Source: an uncultured Alistipes sp. (lineage in GTDB: Bacteria > Bacteroidota > Bacteroidia > Bacteroidales > Rikenellaceae). From it: 64,000 bases of DNA. Shown here one piece after another: positions 8,440 through 16,149 of this stretch. The notes under the pieces are model-generated. The model did no database searches. It saw only the letters and a list, made by a program, of their open reading frames with translations, and was not told the DNA's origin. The translations under genes and the position numbers were made by a program. The DNA is taken from the NCBI GenBank assembly GCA_905213895.1, contig CAJMKE010000013.1, forward strand, positions 24,947-88,946, read 5' to 3'. Numbering within the stretch: position 1 is the first letter of the stretch; each line of letters starts with the position of its first letter.

Positions 8440-9017
8440 GCGTGTTCGTAATCTTCGTGGTGGTGATGATGGTGCGTGCTGCTGTCGGGACCCGTGCCGC
8501 CGAAAAGACGGCGGATTTCGTGCGGAGCGAGATAGGGGATTACCTCCGAACCCGACTGGAAGGAGTATTCGACCCCTTCGAGATGATGGGTGCGCATGAC
8601 GCTGTCCATGACCTTGCGGTCGACCGTCAGCGGAACGTATACCTTCGAGCCTTTGATTACGGCGGGCCAGTGCTGGTTGCCTATGGCGTGTCCGAGTTCG
8701 ACGGCTACGCGCATGATGTTTTCGGAAGCATCGTTCTTCAACGCGCCGAGGTCGGCGACGAGAACGCTGTTGAGATTGATTCGCACCACGACCATTTTGC
8801 GGCTCTCGGGCAGATACTCGATTATGTCGCCGTCGAGCAGTTGGGTGTGGCGTTTCAGGGCGACGGCGTATTCGGTGTCGCGGTCGCTTTTGGCTACGAA
8901 ACGGCTCTTCTGTGCCGTCCACTGGTCGAGGTCTACGTATTCGGTGTCGAATCCGTCGGCACTCACCGCCCACTCGGGAGAGTGGATGTTGCCTATGATT
9001 TCAGTATATATTTTCAT
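8427..9017 (-). CDS. ureE: Urease accessory nickel metallochaperone UreE
   Basis: A 196-residue nickel carrier. The N-terminal half matches the UreE peptide-binding domain (EYVDLDQWTAQKSRFVAKSD) and the second half the metal-binding domain with GHAIGNQHWPAVI (about residues 110-122). The C-terminus ends in a run of six His followed by acidic residues and a last His, a nickel-storing tail found in some UreE proteins. The product is longer than typical UreE (about 150 residues), mainly through extra N-terminal and tail sequence. It follows ureC after a 95-bp gap that contains a palindromic repeat, and overlaps ureF. Confidence 0.92.
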   Translation of the reverse strand: MKIYTEIIGNIHSPEWAVSADGFDTEYVDLDQWTAQKSRFVAKSDRDTEYAVALKRHTQLLDGDIIEYLPESRKMVVVRINLNSVLVADLGALKNDASENIMRVAVELGHAIGNQHWPAVIKGSKVYVPLTVDRKVMDSVMRTHHLEGVEYSFQSGSEVIPYLAPHEIRRLFGGTGPDSSTHHHHHHEDYEHACTE

Positions 9018-9048
9018 CTGTTTATTCTCTGTTTTTATCGGTGTGCGA

Positions 9049-9095
9049 TAACGACTTTAAGGACTTTAAAGTCATTAGTGTCCTTAAAGTCGTTA
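9049..9095. repeat. Palindromic intergenic repeat, copy 2, inside the urease operon
   Basis: Perfect 16-bp arms (TAACGACTTTAAGGAC at 9049-9064 and its reverse complement at 9080-9095) separated by 15 nt. It sits between ureC and ureE on the operon transcript, dividing the structural genes from the accessory genes. Such a hairpin could block 3' exonucleases and raise ureABC mRNA relative to ureEFGD; that role is inference. Confidence 0.85.
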
Positions 9096-9112
9096 GAAAG
9101 GCTGTAAGTTCT

Positions 9113-10831
9113 CTATCCGAACCAGTAGAGTTGTCCGAGCGACACCTCTTTCGCCGGCTTGACGTATGCACGGACGCTGTTCACCAGAACCTCGAACGTT
9201 TCCGGATTGACGTCGATTTGCGGCGTCCCGCCGTTGAGTACCATGTCGTATTTGGTCAGTTGTCGCGTGCGGCGTACCGGCTTGACCATGCGGTCGAGGC
9301 ACAGACGCTCCTTGATGCCGTTGCAGCATGCGGCGTTGGAAACGAACGAGATGCAGGATTCGGGCAGTGCCTGACCGAATCCGCCGAACATCGGACGATA
9401 GTAGCACGGCTGCGGGGTCGGCAGCGAAGCGTTCGGGTCGCCCATGTTGGACCAACTGATTACACCTCCCTTGATGACCATCTTCGGTTTCGCGCCGAAG
9501 AACTGCGGCTCCCACAGCACGAGGTCGGCGATTTTGCCCTTTTCGACCGAACCGATATAGTCCGATACGCCATAGGTGATAGCCGGATTTATGGTAACTT
9601 TCGCCAGATAGCGCAGTACGCGGAAGTTGTCGTTGCCGTCGGCATCCTCGGCGAGTTTGCCCACCGCATTTTTCATGAACGACGCCGTCTGGAAAGTCCG
9701 CATGAACGACTCTCCGATACGACCCATCGCCTGTGAGTCGGACGAAACCATCGACAGCACTCCGAGGTCGTGCAGGACGCTCTCGGCAGCCTGCGTTTCG
9801 GGACGCACGCGGCTCTCGGCGAATGCGACGTCGGACGGAATCTGAGGGTTGAGGTTGTGGCATACGACAATCATGTCGAACAACTCCGCCTGCGAGTTGA
9901 TGCCGAACGGCAGGGTAGGATTGGTGGACGATGGCAGCACGTAAGGCATCGACGCCACTTTCAGCAGGTCGGGCGCATGTCCGCCGCCCGCACCCTCGGT
10001 GTGGTAGGTGTGAATCGTGCGACCGTCCATGGCGGCGATGGTGTCTTCGACATAACCGCCTTCGTTGAGGGTGTCGGTATGGATTGCGACCTGCACGTCG
10101 TAGCGGTCGGCGACTCCGAGTGCCGCACGTATCGCGGCAGGAGTGGAACCCCAGTCCTCATGTACCTTGAATCCGCAGGCTCCCGCCTCGATTTGCTCCG
10201 ACAACGCCTGTTCGCCCGAGCAGTTTCCCTTGGCGAGCAGACCTACGTTGACGGGGATGCTCTCGAACGATTTAAGAATGCGTTCGATGTTCCAGCGACC
10301 CGACGTGATGGTCGTACCGTTGCTTCCGTCCGTCGGACCCACGCCGCCGCCGAATACGGTGGTGATGCCGTTGCTCAATGCGGCGTATGCCTGCTGGGGT
10401 GCAATCATGTGGACGTGTCCGTCGATGCCGGCAGCCGTGAGGATGAGATGTTCGCCCGAAATGGCGTCGGTCGCCGCACCCGTGATGAGGTCGGGATGCA
10501 CGCCGTTCATTATGTTGGGATTGCCCGCCTTGCCTATGCCGGCGATTTTGCCGTCCTTTATTCCGACATCCGCCTTGACGACGCCCAGTATCGGGTCGAT
10601 TATCGTTACGTTGGTGATTACCAAATCGAGCGAACCCTCCTTGGAGGTCATCGTGTTTGCGAGACCCATACCGTCGCGTATGGTTTTGCCGCCTCCGTAA
10701 ACCACTTCGTCGCCGTATTCGCGCAAATCCTTTTCGATTTCGACGTAAAGGTCGGTGTCGCCAAGACGGATTTTGTCGCCGACGGTAGGACCGAAAAGGT
10801 TGTTGTATTCCTGACGTGAAATTGTTGCCAT
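9113..10831 (-). CDS. ureC: Urease subunit alpha (catalytic)
   Basis: The catalytic subunit of urease, which hydrolyses urea to ammonia and carbamate. It has 572 residues, the usual length. Active-site residues are present: nickel ligands H139 and H141 (GHVHM), carbamylated K222 (GFKVHEDWG), H251 (AIHTDT), H277 (HTYHTEG), the catalytic flap C324-H325 (VCHNLNP) and D365 (SSDSQAMG). The residue after the flap His is Asn, where Klebsiella has a second His; the catalytic His is kept. The gene lies between ureB (5-bp gap) and the palindromic repeat before ureE. Nothing suggests loss of activity. Confidence 0.97.
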   Translation of the reverse strand: MATISRQEYNNLFGPTVGDKIRLGDTDLYVEIEKDLREYGDEVVYGGGKTIRDGMGLANTMTSKEGSLDLVITNVTIIDPILGVVKADVGIKDGKIAGIGKAGNPNIMNGVHPDLITGAATDAISGEHLILTAAGIDGHVHMIAPQQAYAALSNGITTVFGGGVGPTDGSNGTTITSGRWNIERILKSFESIPVNVGLLAKGNCSGEQALSEQIEAGACGFKVHEDWGSTPAAIRAALGVADRYDVQVAIHTDTLNEGGYVEDTIAAMDGRTIHTYHTEGAGGGHAPDLLKVASMPYVLPSSTNPTLPFGINSQAELFDMIVVCHNLNPQIPSDVAFAESRVRPETQAAESVLHDLGVLSMVSSDSQAMGRIGESFMRTFQTASFMKNAVGKLAEDADGNDNFRVLRYLAKVTINPAITYGVSDYIGSVEKGKIADLVLWEPQFFGAKPKMVIKGGVISWSNMGDPNASLPTPQPCYYRPMFGGFGQALPESCISFVSNAACCNGIKERLCLDRMVKPVRRTRQLTKYDMVLNGGTPQIDVNPETFEVLVNSVRAYVKPAKEVSLGQLYWFG

Positions 10832-10836
10832 ATATT

Positions 10837-11430
10837 CTATTTTTTATCGTTTTTACTCTTTTGCGACGCGCCCTTGTCCGCCGCACCGTTCGCCGCATGG
10901 GCGGCGGAAGCGGATTTGACGGCAGGCTCGCCGATGTTCTTCTTTGCGTCCTCGCCGGCTATCATGAAGCCTGCGTGGCGTACCTTGCGCAATGCGCGCA
11001 GACGTGCGGGGAAATATGTAGGCGCATCCTCGTCGCCGGTGTATCCGTTTACGAGCCCGTTGAAGCCTATCACTCGCCGTTTGCCGGCGTATGCCACTAC
11101 TTCGACCTCCTTCTGGTCGCCAGGTTCGAAACGTATCGCCGTCGTCGCCGGAATGTTGAGGTGGCATCCGAATGCCGCGTCGCGGTCGAATTCGAGATAA
11201 CGGTTCACCTCGAAGAAATGGAAATGGGAGCCGACCTGAATCGGACGGTCGCCGCGGTTGCGTACCGTCAGTTTCACGGTTTTGCGTCCGTTGTTGTACT
11301 CTATCGGCGTGCTGTCGAGGATTACGCCGCCGACTGCGACCGGCTTGGACGGCGCGAACCCCTTCTTGTTCGGATACAGGCTCTGCTGCGGTGCCTTTCT
11401 GGCATCGGTTGCGGAATTTGTCTTGTTCAT
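10837..11430 (-). CDS. ureB: Urease subunit beta with N- and C-terminal extensions
   Basis: The beta subunit of urease. The family core is residues about 28-145: GGVILDSTPIEYNNGRKTV, VRNRGDRPIQVGSHFHFFEVN and AFGCHLNIPATTAIRFEPGD. The protein is 197 residues against about 100-110 for free-standing UreB. There is a polar 27-residue N-terminal stretch and a C-terminal tail of about 45 residues rich in Ala and Lys, ending in SQKSKNDKK. The tail is low in complexity and probably disordered; its role is unknown. The order ureA-ureB-ureC with short gaps shows a single operon. Confidence 0.94.
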   Translation of the reverse strand: MNKTNSATDARKAPQQSLYPNKKGFAPSKPVAVGGVILDSTPIEYNNGRKTVKLTVRNRGDRPIQVGSHFHFFEVNRYLEFDRDAAFGCHLNIPATTAIRFEPGDQKEVEVVAYAGKRRVIGFNGLVNGYTGDEDAPTYFPARLRALRKVRHAGFMIAGEDAKKNIGEPAVKSASAAHAANGAADKGASQKSKNDKK

Positions 11431-11451
11431 AACGGTGTGTCTTTTTTTGAA

Positions 11452-11754
11452 TTACTTGATAGGATGATGGATGCTCACCAGTCGCGAGCCGTCGGTGAAT
11501 ACCGCTTCGACCTGCAACAGCGTTATCATGTCGGCAACGCCCTCCATGACATCTTTTTTGGTCAGCACGGACGCGGCGTCCTTCATGACCTCTTCCACGG
11601 TCTTGCCTTCGCGTGCGCCTTCGAGCGCGGTGGAGGTGATGTAGGCTACCGCCTCGGGATAATTGAGTTTAAGTCCTTTTTCCTTGCGGCGTTCGGCTAT
11701 CATGCCGAGCGAAAGGAGCATCAGTTTGTCGATTTCTCTTGGTGTCAAATGCAT
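11452..11754 (-). CDS. ureA: Urease subunit gamma
   Basis: The 100-residue gamma subunit and first gene of the operon. It starts MHLTPREIDKLMLLSLGMIA and has the conserved LNYPEAVAYI and EGAREGKTVEEVM segments and the C-terminal HHPI. The open frame continues 51 codons upstream, but UreA proteins begin with exactly this MHLTPRE sequence, so the ATG at 11752-11754 is used here. The promoter must lie in the 106 bp between this start and the divergent crcB. Confidence 0.95.
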   Translation of the reverse strand: MHLTPREIDKLMLLSLGMIAERRKEKGLKLNYPEAVAYITSTALEGAREGKTVEEVMKDAASVLTKKDVMEGVADMITLLQVEAVFTDGSRLVSIHHPIK

Positions 11755-11860
11755 ATTCTGGAATGTTTTTATATTTTTGTTTACGCCATAAGTCAAATTA
11801 TATGCCATTGGCATCGAATTTGGGAAACGCAATGACGTATCAATTAAAAATATATCGTTT
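11755..11860. promoter_or_regulatory. Divergent ureA-crcB control region
   Basis: The only non-coding DNA between the divergent urease operon and crcB, and AT-rich compared with its surroundings. On the minus strand it contains TATAATTTG (plus 11795-11803), close to the Bacteroidota -7 consensus but with non-standard spacing. A perfect small palindrome, ATGCCA-T-TGGCAT (11802-11814), overlaps it and may be a regulator site. I could not recognise a fluoride riboswitch or a NikR-type site. Confidence 0.4.
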
Positions 11861-12238
11861 ATGTTAAAAGCAATGATTATCGCCGGTCTCGGCGGATTCG
11901 TCGGCACGTGCCTGCGATTCCTGACCGGAAAACTCTGTCATCTGCTGTTCGTGTCGGCATTCCCGTGGGGAACTTTCGCCGTGAACATGATAGGCAGTTT
12001 CGTAATCGGCATCTTCTTCGGAATGGCGGAGAAAACGCAGATGATTTCGCCGCAGATGAATGTCTTCCTCATCACCGGTTTCTGCGGAGGATTCACGACC
12101 TTCTCGTCGCTCGCCGACGACATGTATCTGCTCCTGCAACAGAAACAGTGGCTCTACTTCGGGCTTTACGCCGGATTGAGTTTCGCTCTCGGTCTGCTGC
12201 TGGTGTGGCTCGGACGTTCGGTCGTGAAGGTTTCGTGA
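11861..12238 (+). CDS. crcB: Fluoride ion channel CrcB/Fluc
   Basis: A 125-residue, four-helix dual-topology fluoride exporter of the inner membrane. The family motifs are GGFVGTCLRF (about residues 10-19), FPWGTFAVNMIGSF (about 34-47, with the conserved Asn) and GFCGGFTTFSSL (about 72-83, holding the phenylalanine box and central Na+ site). The length is normal. The gene is divergent from the urease operon. Fluoride inhibits urease, so a functional link is possible but unproven. It ends 23 bp before a bidirectional terminator shared with the next minus-strand gene. Confidence 0.94.
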   Translation: MLKAMIIAGLGGFVGTCLRFLTGKLCHLLFVSAFPWGTFAVNMIGSFVIGIFFGMAEKTQMISPQMNVFLITGFCGGFTTFSSLADDMYLLLQQKQWLYFGLYAGLSFALGLLLVWLGRSVVKVS

Positions 12239-12261
12239 TACGGACGGCGGTTTCGATTCGG

Positions 12262-12292
12262 AAATCGGGTATGCAGTCGCATACCCGATTTT
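12262..12292. terminator. Bidirectional terminator between crcB and aldo/keto reductase gene
   Basis: A 13-bp stem (AAATCGGGTATGC at 12262-12274 with GCATACCCGATTT) around AGTC, followed by TTTT on the plus strand and A/T-rich sequence on the other side. It lies between two converging stop codons (12238 and 12298). Confidence 0.85.
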
Positions 12293-12297
12293 TCGTT

Positions 12298-13449
12298 TCA
12301 GACCTGAGCCGCTTTCCTGCCGCACTCGGCGGATTCGAACATGTCGGCTACCTTGGCAATCCACGAGGCTATCGACAGATGCTGCGGACACGAACCCTCG
12401 CACTGTTTGCAGCCGATGCAGTCCGATGCCTTGCCGTAATTCTCCTCCGCGAACGAGCGGTAGGCGCGCTCGGTGTCGCCCGAACCCGAGATTCCGGTTT
12501 CGATACGCACGTTGTAGAGGTGCAGATACTCGAAAATCGGAATGTTCGCAGGACATGCCGGCACGCAATAGCCGCACGAGGTGCATTGAATCGGCGTGGT
12601 GCGGCAGATGATGTCCGTCGCTTCGTCCACTATCGCGCGTTCCTCTTCGTTCAGCGGTTTGAAATCGCGCATGTAGGCAATCGCCTCTTCGACCTGCGCG
12701 ACCGACGACATACCGCTGAGTACGGTCGTAACCCCCTCGGGGCTTGCGGCGTAGCGTATAGCCCACGAAGCGGGCGTAGCGTCGGGCGCATACGCCTTGA
12801 ACAGCCTTTCGACCGCCGACGGGACATCGGCGAGCATACCGCCTTTGAGCGGGCACATGACGACTACCGGTTTCCCGTGGCGTCGCGCGATGTCGTAGCA
12901 CCGGTGAGCCTGAATAGGCGTGCGCTCCCAGTCGATGTAACTGATTTGCAACTGTACGAAATCCACCTCCGGATAGCGGGTGAGGAGGGCGTCGAGCAGT
13001 TCCGGCGAATCGTGGTACGAGAAGCCTATCATGCGGGTCAGCCCTTCGCGTTTTTTGCGGATTGCGAATTCGAAACTGCGGAAACGCTCCGCCTTTTCGT
13101 AGAATGCCGCAGTGGCGCAATGCACCAGATAGCGGTCGAAATACTCCACTCCGCAGCGTTCGAGTTGCTCGGCGAAGATGCGCTCCTGCTGCTCCTCGCT
13201 TTCGAGAAGAAGCGTCGGCAGTTTGTCGGTGAGAGAGTATGCGTTGCGCGGATAACGCTCCACGAGAGCCTTGCGCAACGCCGCCTCGCAGTGTCCGTCG
13301 TGGTAGGTGTAGGCGGTGTCGAAATAGGTGAATCCGTTCTCGATAAGCAAATCGACCATTCGCGACAGTTCGCCGATGTTTATCGACGATACGTCATCGG
13401 GATTCGTAAGCGGCAGCCGCATACATCCCAGCCCGAGTTTTTTGTCCAT
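12298..13449 (-). CDS. Aldo/keto reductase with C-terminal 2x[4Fe-4S] ferredoxin domain
   Basis: A 383-residue fusion. Residues 1-270 form the (beta/alpha)8 aldo/keto reductase barrel with the catalytic tetrad visible as D44, Y49, K76 and H110 (FDTAYTYHDG, TDKLP, YLVHC). Residues 289-300 (CTSCGYCVPACP) and 344-355 (CIGCKQCEGSCP) bind two [4Fe-4S] clusters. This architecture is common in anaerobes but its substrates are mostly unknown. There is no signal peptide, so it is cytoplasmic. It is the last gene of a minus-strand unit with an ECF S component and a TonB receptor. Two paralogs lie at 17689 and 19111 near the second TonB/ECF set. Confidence 0.9.
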   Translation of the reverse strand: MDKKLGLGCMRLPLTNPDDVSSINIGELSRMVDLLIENGFTYFDTAYTYHDGHCEAALRKALVERYPRNAYSLTDKLPTLLLESEEQQERIFAEQLERCGVEYFDRYLVHCATAAFYEKAERFRSFEFAIRKKREGLTRMIGFSYHDSPELLDALLTRYPEVDFVQLQISYIDWERTPIQAHRCYDIARRHGKPVVVMCPLKGGMLADVPSAVERLFKAYAPDATPASWAIRYAASPEGVTTVLSGMSSVAQVEEAIAYMRDFKPLNEEERAIVDEATDIICRTTPIQCTSCGYCVPACPANIPIFEYLHLYNVRIETGISGSGDTERAYRSFAEENYGKASDCIGCKQCEGSCPQHLSIASWIAKVADMFESAECGRKAAQV

Positions 13450-13456
13450 TGCCGGT

Positions 13457-13969
13457 CTATTTTTTGAGTGCGTATTTCAGAATTGCCCAGCATCCGAATA
13501 CCTGCAACAGCATACCCGGGATACCGATGCGGAAATCCTGCATTGCTTCGAAGAAAGAACCCGAACCGAGCCATTCGATTGCCGTTCCCAGAATCTGCGA
13601 CGAGAGAACCGCCGCGGCGAGCAGAAGTACCGATACCTTCTTGGTGCGCGAAGCAATCATGCCGGCGATGACTGCGAGCAGAATCGATTTCGCCATGATT
13701 GCCGGTACTGCGGCTGCTGCGGGCATGCCGAAAAGCGCGCTGTTAGCCAGCGGCGACACGATTGCGGTGAGCAGACCGACGCGCCAGCCGTACTTGTACG
13801 CGCCGAGCAGCGTGAAGAAGTAAATCGGCAGCAGCGTCGCGCCTCCCTGCGGGATGAGGTGGCAGAGTTGCGGAAGCGCGATGTTGCCGAGTACGAAAAG
13901 TGCGGCTGTCGTGTAGGTCTTTGCCTGCGAATAGCCCAACGAATGAAGTTTGACAGTGGTTGTGTTCAT
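13457..13969 (-). CDS. ECF-type transporter S component (paralog A)
   Basis: A 170-residue, roughly six-helix membrane protein. Recognisable features are an N-terminal helix with ALFVLGNIALPQLCHLIPQG, a central YKYGWRVGLLTAIVSP loop and a C-terminal DFRIGIPGMLLQVFGCWAI. It resembles the substrate-binding S component of energy-coupling-factor vitamin transporters. No EcfA or EcfT gene is near, so it would need shared energising subunits or act alone. It is clearly paralogous to the protein at 23765-24277 (about 60% identical by eye). Its position between a TonB receptor and a Fe-S reductase suggests uptake of a cofactor-like molecule across both membranes. The substrate is not known. Confidence 0.72.
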   Translation of the reverse strand: MNTTTVKLHSLGYSQAKTYTTAALFVLGNIALPQLCHLIPQGGATLLPIYFFTLLGAYKYGWRVGLLTAIVSPLANSALFGMPAAAAVPAIMAKSILLAVIAGMIASRTKKVSVLLLAAAVLSSQILGTAIEWLGSGSFFEAMQDFRIGIPGMLLQVFGCWAILKYALKK

Positions 13970-13982
13970 ATTCTTTTAGTTT

Positions 13983-15914
13983 TTAAAAGTGAAAGTTCAA
14001 TCCTCCGAATACGGTCGCTTTCGGCATCGGATAACCTGCGTTGATTTCGTAGCGTTGTGCCAGCAGATTCTCGCCGCGGACGAATATTTCGAGCCACCTG
14101 GCGGCTCGGAAATTCATGTCGGCGTTCCATAACACGAAATTCTCCCTCTTTACCGGGTCGGTCTGCGTATAAAGCCCTCGTATGTAAAGTACGCCGGTAG
14201 ATACGTTCCACCGTCTTTTCGCAAAATTTATGCCGCAGAACAATTTGTGTTCGGGTGCCGCGACGACCGGATATTTCATTTTGAGCCAACTGTAATTGGC
14301 AGAGAGCGTCCATGCCGGAGAGAATCGCAGTTCGGTTTCGCATTCGATTCCGAAGTTGCGTATTCGTCCGGTGTTCATGTATTTCATGCGCCCGTCGGTC
14401 GGGACGAGTATTATGGAGTTGTCGCCGTCGATATAGTAGACGTTCAGCCCGTAGGAGAATATGCTTCCTACGCCGTCCTGTTTGAGCGAGAGTTCGTAAT
14501 TGACGAGGCTCTCCGGTTTCAGGTCGGGATTCTGCGGCGGGAACATGTACATCTCGCGAATCGTCGGGAATCGGAAACCCTTACTCACCATAGCCTTTAT
14601 CTGGACGCTGCGCGGCAGCAGGAACGACACTCCGCCCTGCGGTATCCATACTCCTCCGCAGTGCGAATTATGGTCGTAGCGTATTCCGGCGTCGATAATC
14701 AGCCAGTGCGTTATGTTCTGGCGGAAATCGACGTAACCCGCAACTTCGTGCTGTTCCTTGTCGGCTATTTCGCTGCGCTCGCCCGCGCGTTCGCCCGCGA
14801 CATACTTGTTCCATGCTTTGCCGCCGAAATTGAAATAGTCCGCTCCGAAGGTCGTGCGGTTGCCCTTGAAAAGACGTATGCTCTGATAGACCGATACTCC
14901 CGACATGCGGTCACGCGAGTTGAACCGGTAGTCGGGCGGCGTTCCGCCTTCGGGGTAGCCGTCATTGATTTTGTGTACTCCCCAGTTGTGGAAAACGCTT
15001 ATCGAACCTGACGTCTTGGCGTATTCGTTGTGCAGCGCGAACGACGCCATGCCTCTGGTGATGTGTGAATCGTTGTCGATTAGCGGGGATGAGACCGTAC
15101 CCGGGTTCGAGGCGTTGAAATGCGTAACGTTCAAGTCTATGGCGGCATTCCAGTGTCTGCCCATTTCGTATCCGAACTTTCCGTAGCCGCCGTACTGCTC
15201 GAAGCCCATGTTGCGTCGATGTCCGTCGGTGCGGTTGTAGGAGCCGGTAAGGGTACTCGTGAATCCCTTTACCCGCACACGGTTGGTGAGTTCGGACTGC
15301 ACCGTGTTGTACGAACCGTAGCCGGCGCGCAAATCGGTGCTTGCGCCGTCCTCCTTCGTCTTGCGCGTAACGATGTTTATCACCCCGCCCATGGCGTTCG
15401 AGCCGTACAGCACCGATGCCGGACCGCGCACGACTTCGACCTTTTCGGCGAGCATCGGCTGGCAGGCGTCGGCTATCGGATGCCCCATAAGACCCATGTA
15501 TTGCGGATGTCCGTCTATCAGAACGAGAAGTCCCGTGGTCGGGCTGCCGCCTATTCCGCGCATGCTCATTCCTCCCGATGCGCCGGTAGAAACGCCGTAG
15601 CCCATGATGCCACGCGAGGTTACGAACAGCCCCGGAACATGCTCGGTCAGCGACGGCAGTATCGAATTGCGGAATCCTTCGTCTATCTTTTTTCTGCCCA
15701 CGACCGATACCGTCATCGGGAGCAGACGCACGTCGGTTTCGCTGCGAGTTCCGGTTACGACCACTCTTTCTATTGGATTTATGTCCGATGTTTTGAGCGA
15801 ATCCCGCGATTCCGCCCGTGCCGACAGGCAGACTGCCGTGGCGGCGATTGCCGCTGCCGTGAATTTCAAAGTCCGTTTCATTGCCCTTTTTGATGGTTTT
15901 CGTTTCGCTTGCAT
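13983..15914 (-). CDS. TonB-dependent outer-membrane receptor (paralog A)
   Basis: A 643-residue BtuB-like receptor for uptake of a scarce ligand across the outer membrane. A signal peptide starts at residue 12 (MKRTLKFTAAAIAATAV, ending ARA), so the true start may be base 15881. The TonB box and plug follow: RVVVTGTRSETDV (about 47-59), VEVVRGPASVLYGSNAMGG and INIVTRKT. The beta-barrel ends GGLNFHF with the terminal Phe needed for assembly. It lacks the carboxypeptidase-like N-terminal domain of SusC proteins. It leads a three-gene minus-strand unit with an ECF S component and a Fe-S aldo/keto reductase. The paralog at 20765 is about 60% identical by eye. Confidence 0.9.
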   Translation of the reverse strand: MQAKRKPSKRAMKRTLKFTAAAIAATAVCLSARAESRDSLKTSDINPIERVVVTGTRSETDVRLLPMTVSVVGRKKIDEGFRNSILPSLTEHVPGLFVTSRGIMGYGVSTGASGGMSMRGIGGSPTTGLLVLIDGHPQYMGLMGHPIADACQPMLAEKVEVVRGPASVLYGSNAMGGVINIVTRKTKEDGASTDLRAGYGSYNTVQSELTNRVRVKGFTSTLTGSYNRTDGHRRNMGFEQYGGYGKFGYEMGRHWNAAIDLNVTHFNASNPGTVSSPLIDNDSHITRGMASFALHNEYAKTSGSISVFHNWGVHKINDGYPEGGTPPDYRFNSRDRMSGVSVYQSIRLFKGNRTTFGADYFNFGGKAWNKYVAGERAGERSEIADKEQHEVAGYVDFRQNITHWLIIDAGIRYDHNSHCGGVWIPQGGVSFLLPRSVQIKAMVSKGFRFPTIREMYMFPPQNPDLKPESLVNYELSLKQDGVGSIFSYGLNVYYIDGDNSIILVPTDGRMKYMNTGRIRNFGIECETELRFSPAWTLSANYSWLKMKYPVVAAPEHKLFCGINFAKRRWNVSTGVLYIRGLYTQTDPVKRENFVLWNADMNFRAARWLEIFVRGENLLAQRYEINAGYPMPKATVFGGLNFHF

Positions 15915-16038
15915 ATAATTGCATTCAATTATTATGCCTGCCGCCTCGCGCTTTCGGTCGGTTCGATAGCGGATACGGATGATTAAATCGGTAATATTGG
16001 TATGTTTTACCGTAATCCGTGTATTATGGCGGATTGCG

Positions 16039-16055
16039 GAAAATCATTATCTTTG
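16039..16055 (+). promoter_or_regulatory. Candidate promoter with overlapping Fur-like half box, in the 15915-16149 divergent region
   Basis: TATCTTTG at 16048-16055 fits the Bacteroidota -7 element TAnnTTTG, about 95 bp before the gene at 16150; no good -33 TTTG at the right distance was found. GAAAATCATTATC at 16039-16051 matches 11 of 13 positions of a half of the classical Fur box. The 235-bp divergent region holds nothing else I recognise. Iron control would suit the TonB receptors and Fe-S proteins on both sides. Confidence 0.4.
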
Positions 16056-16149
16056 CCATAGATAAAAATCGTTGCGTCAGCAGTCGCCCGCCGCTTCGGA
16101 CAGCCGCGGTCGTCGGGCGTTGCGGCGCGTAGGATAAAAACAGAAAATT

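Noticed and set aside
7723..8973. UreF frame extended through ureE
   Set aside because: The upstream part is the other reading frame of ureE, whose own product is complete with its His tail.
11755..11860. Fluoride riboswitch upstream of crcB
   Set aside because: The conserved core and pseudoknot sequences of the crcB motif could not be found in the 106-bp region.
11452..11907. Longer UreA start at 11907
   Set aside because: The extra 51 residues have no homology, cross the divergent promoter region and overlap crcB; UreA starts at MHLTPRE.
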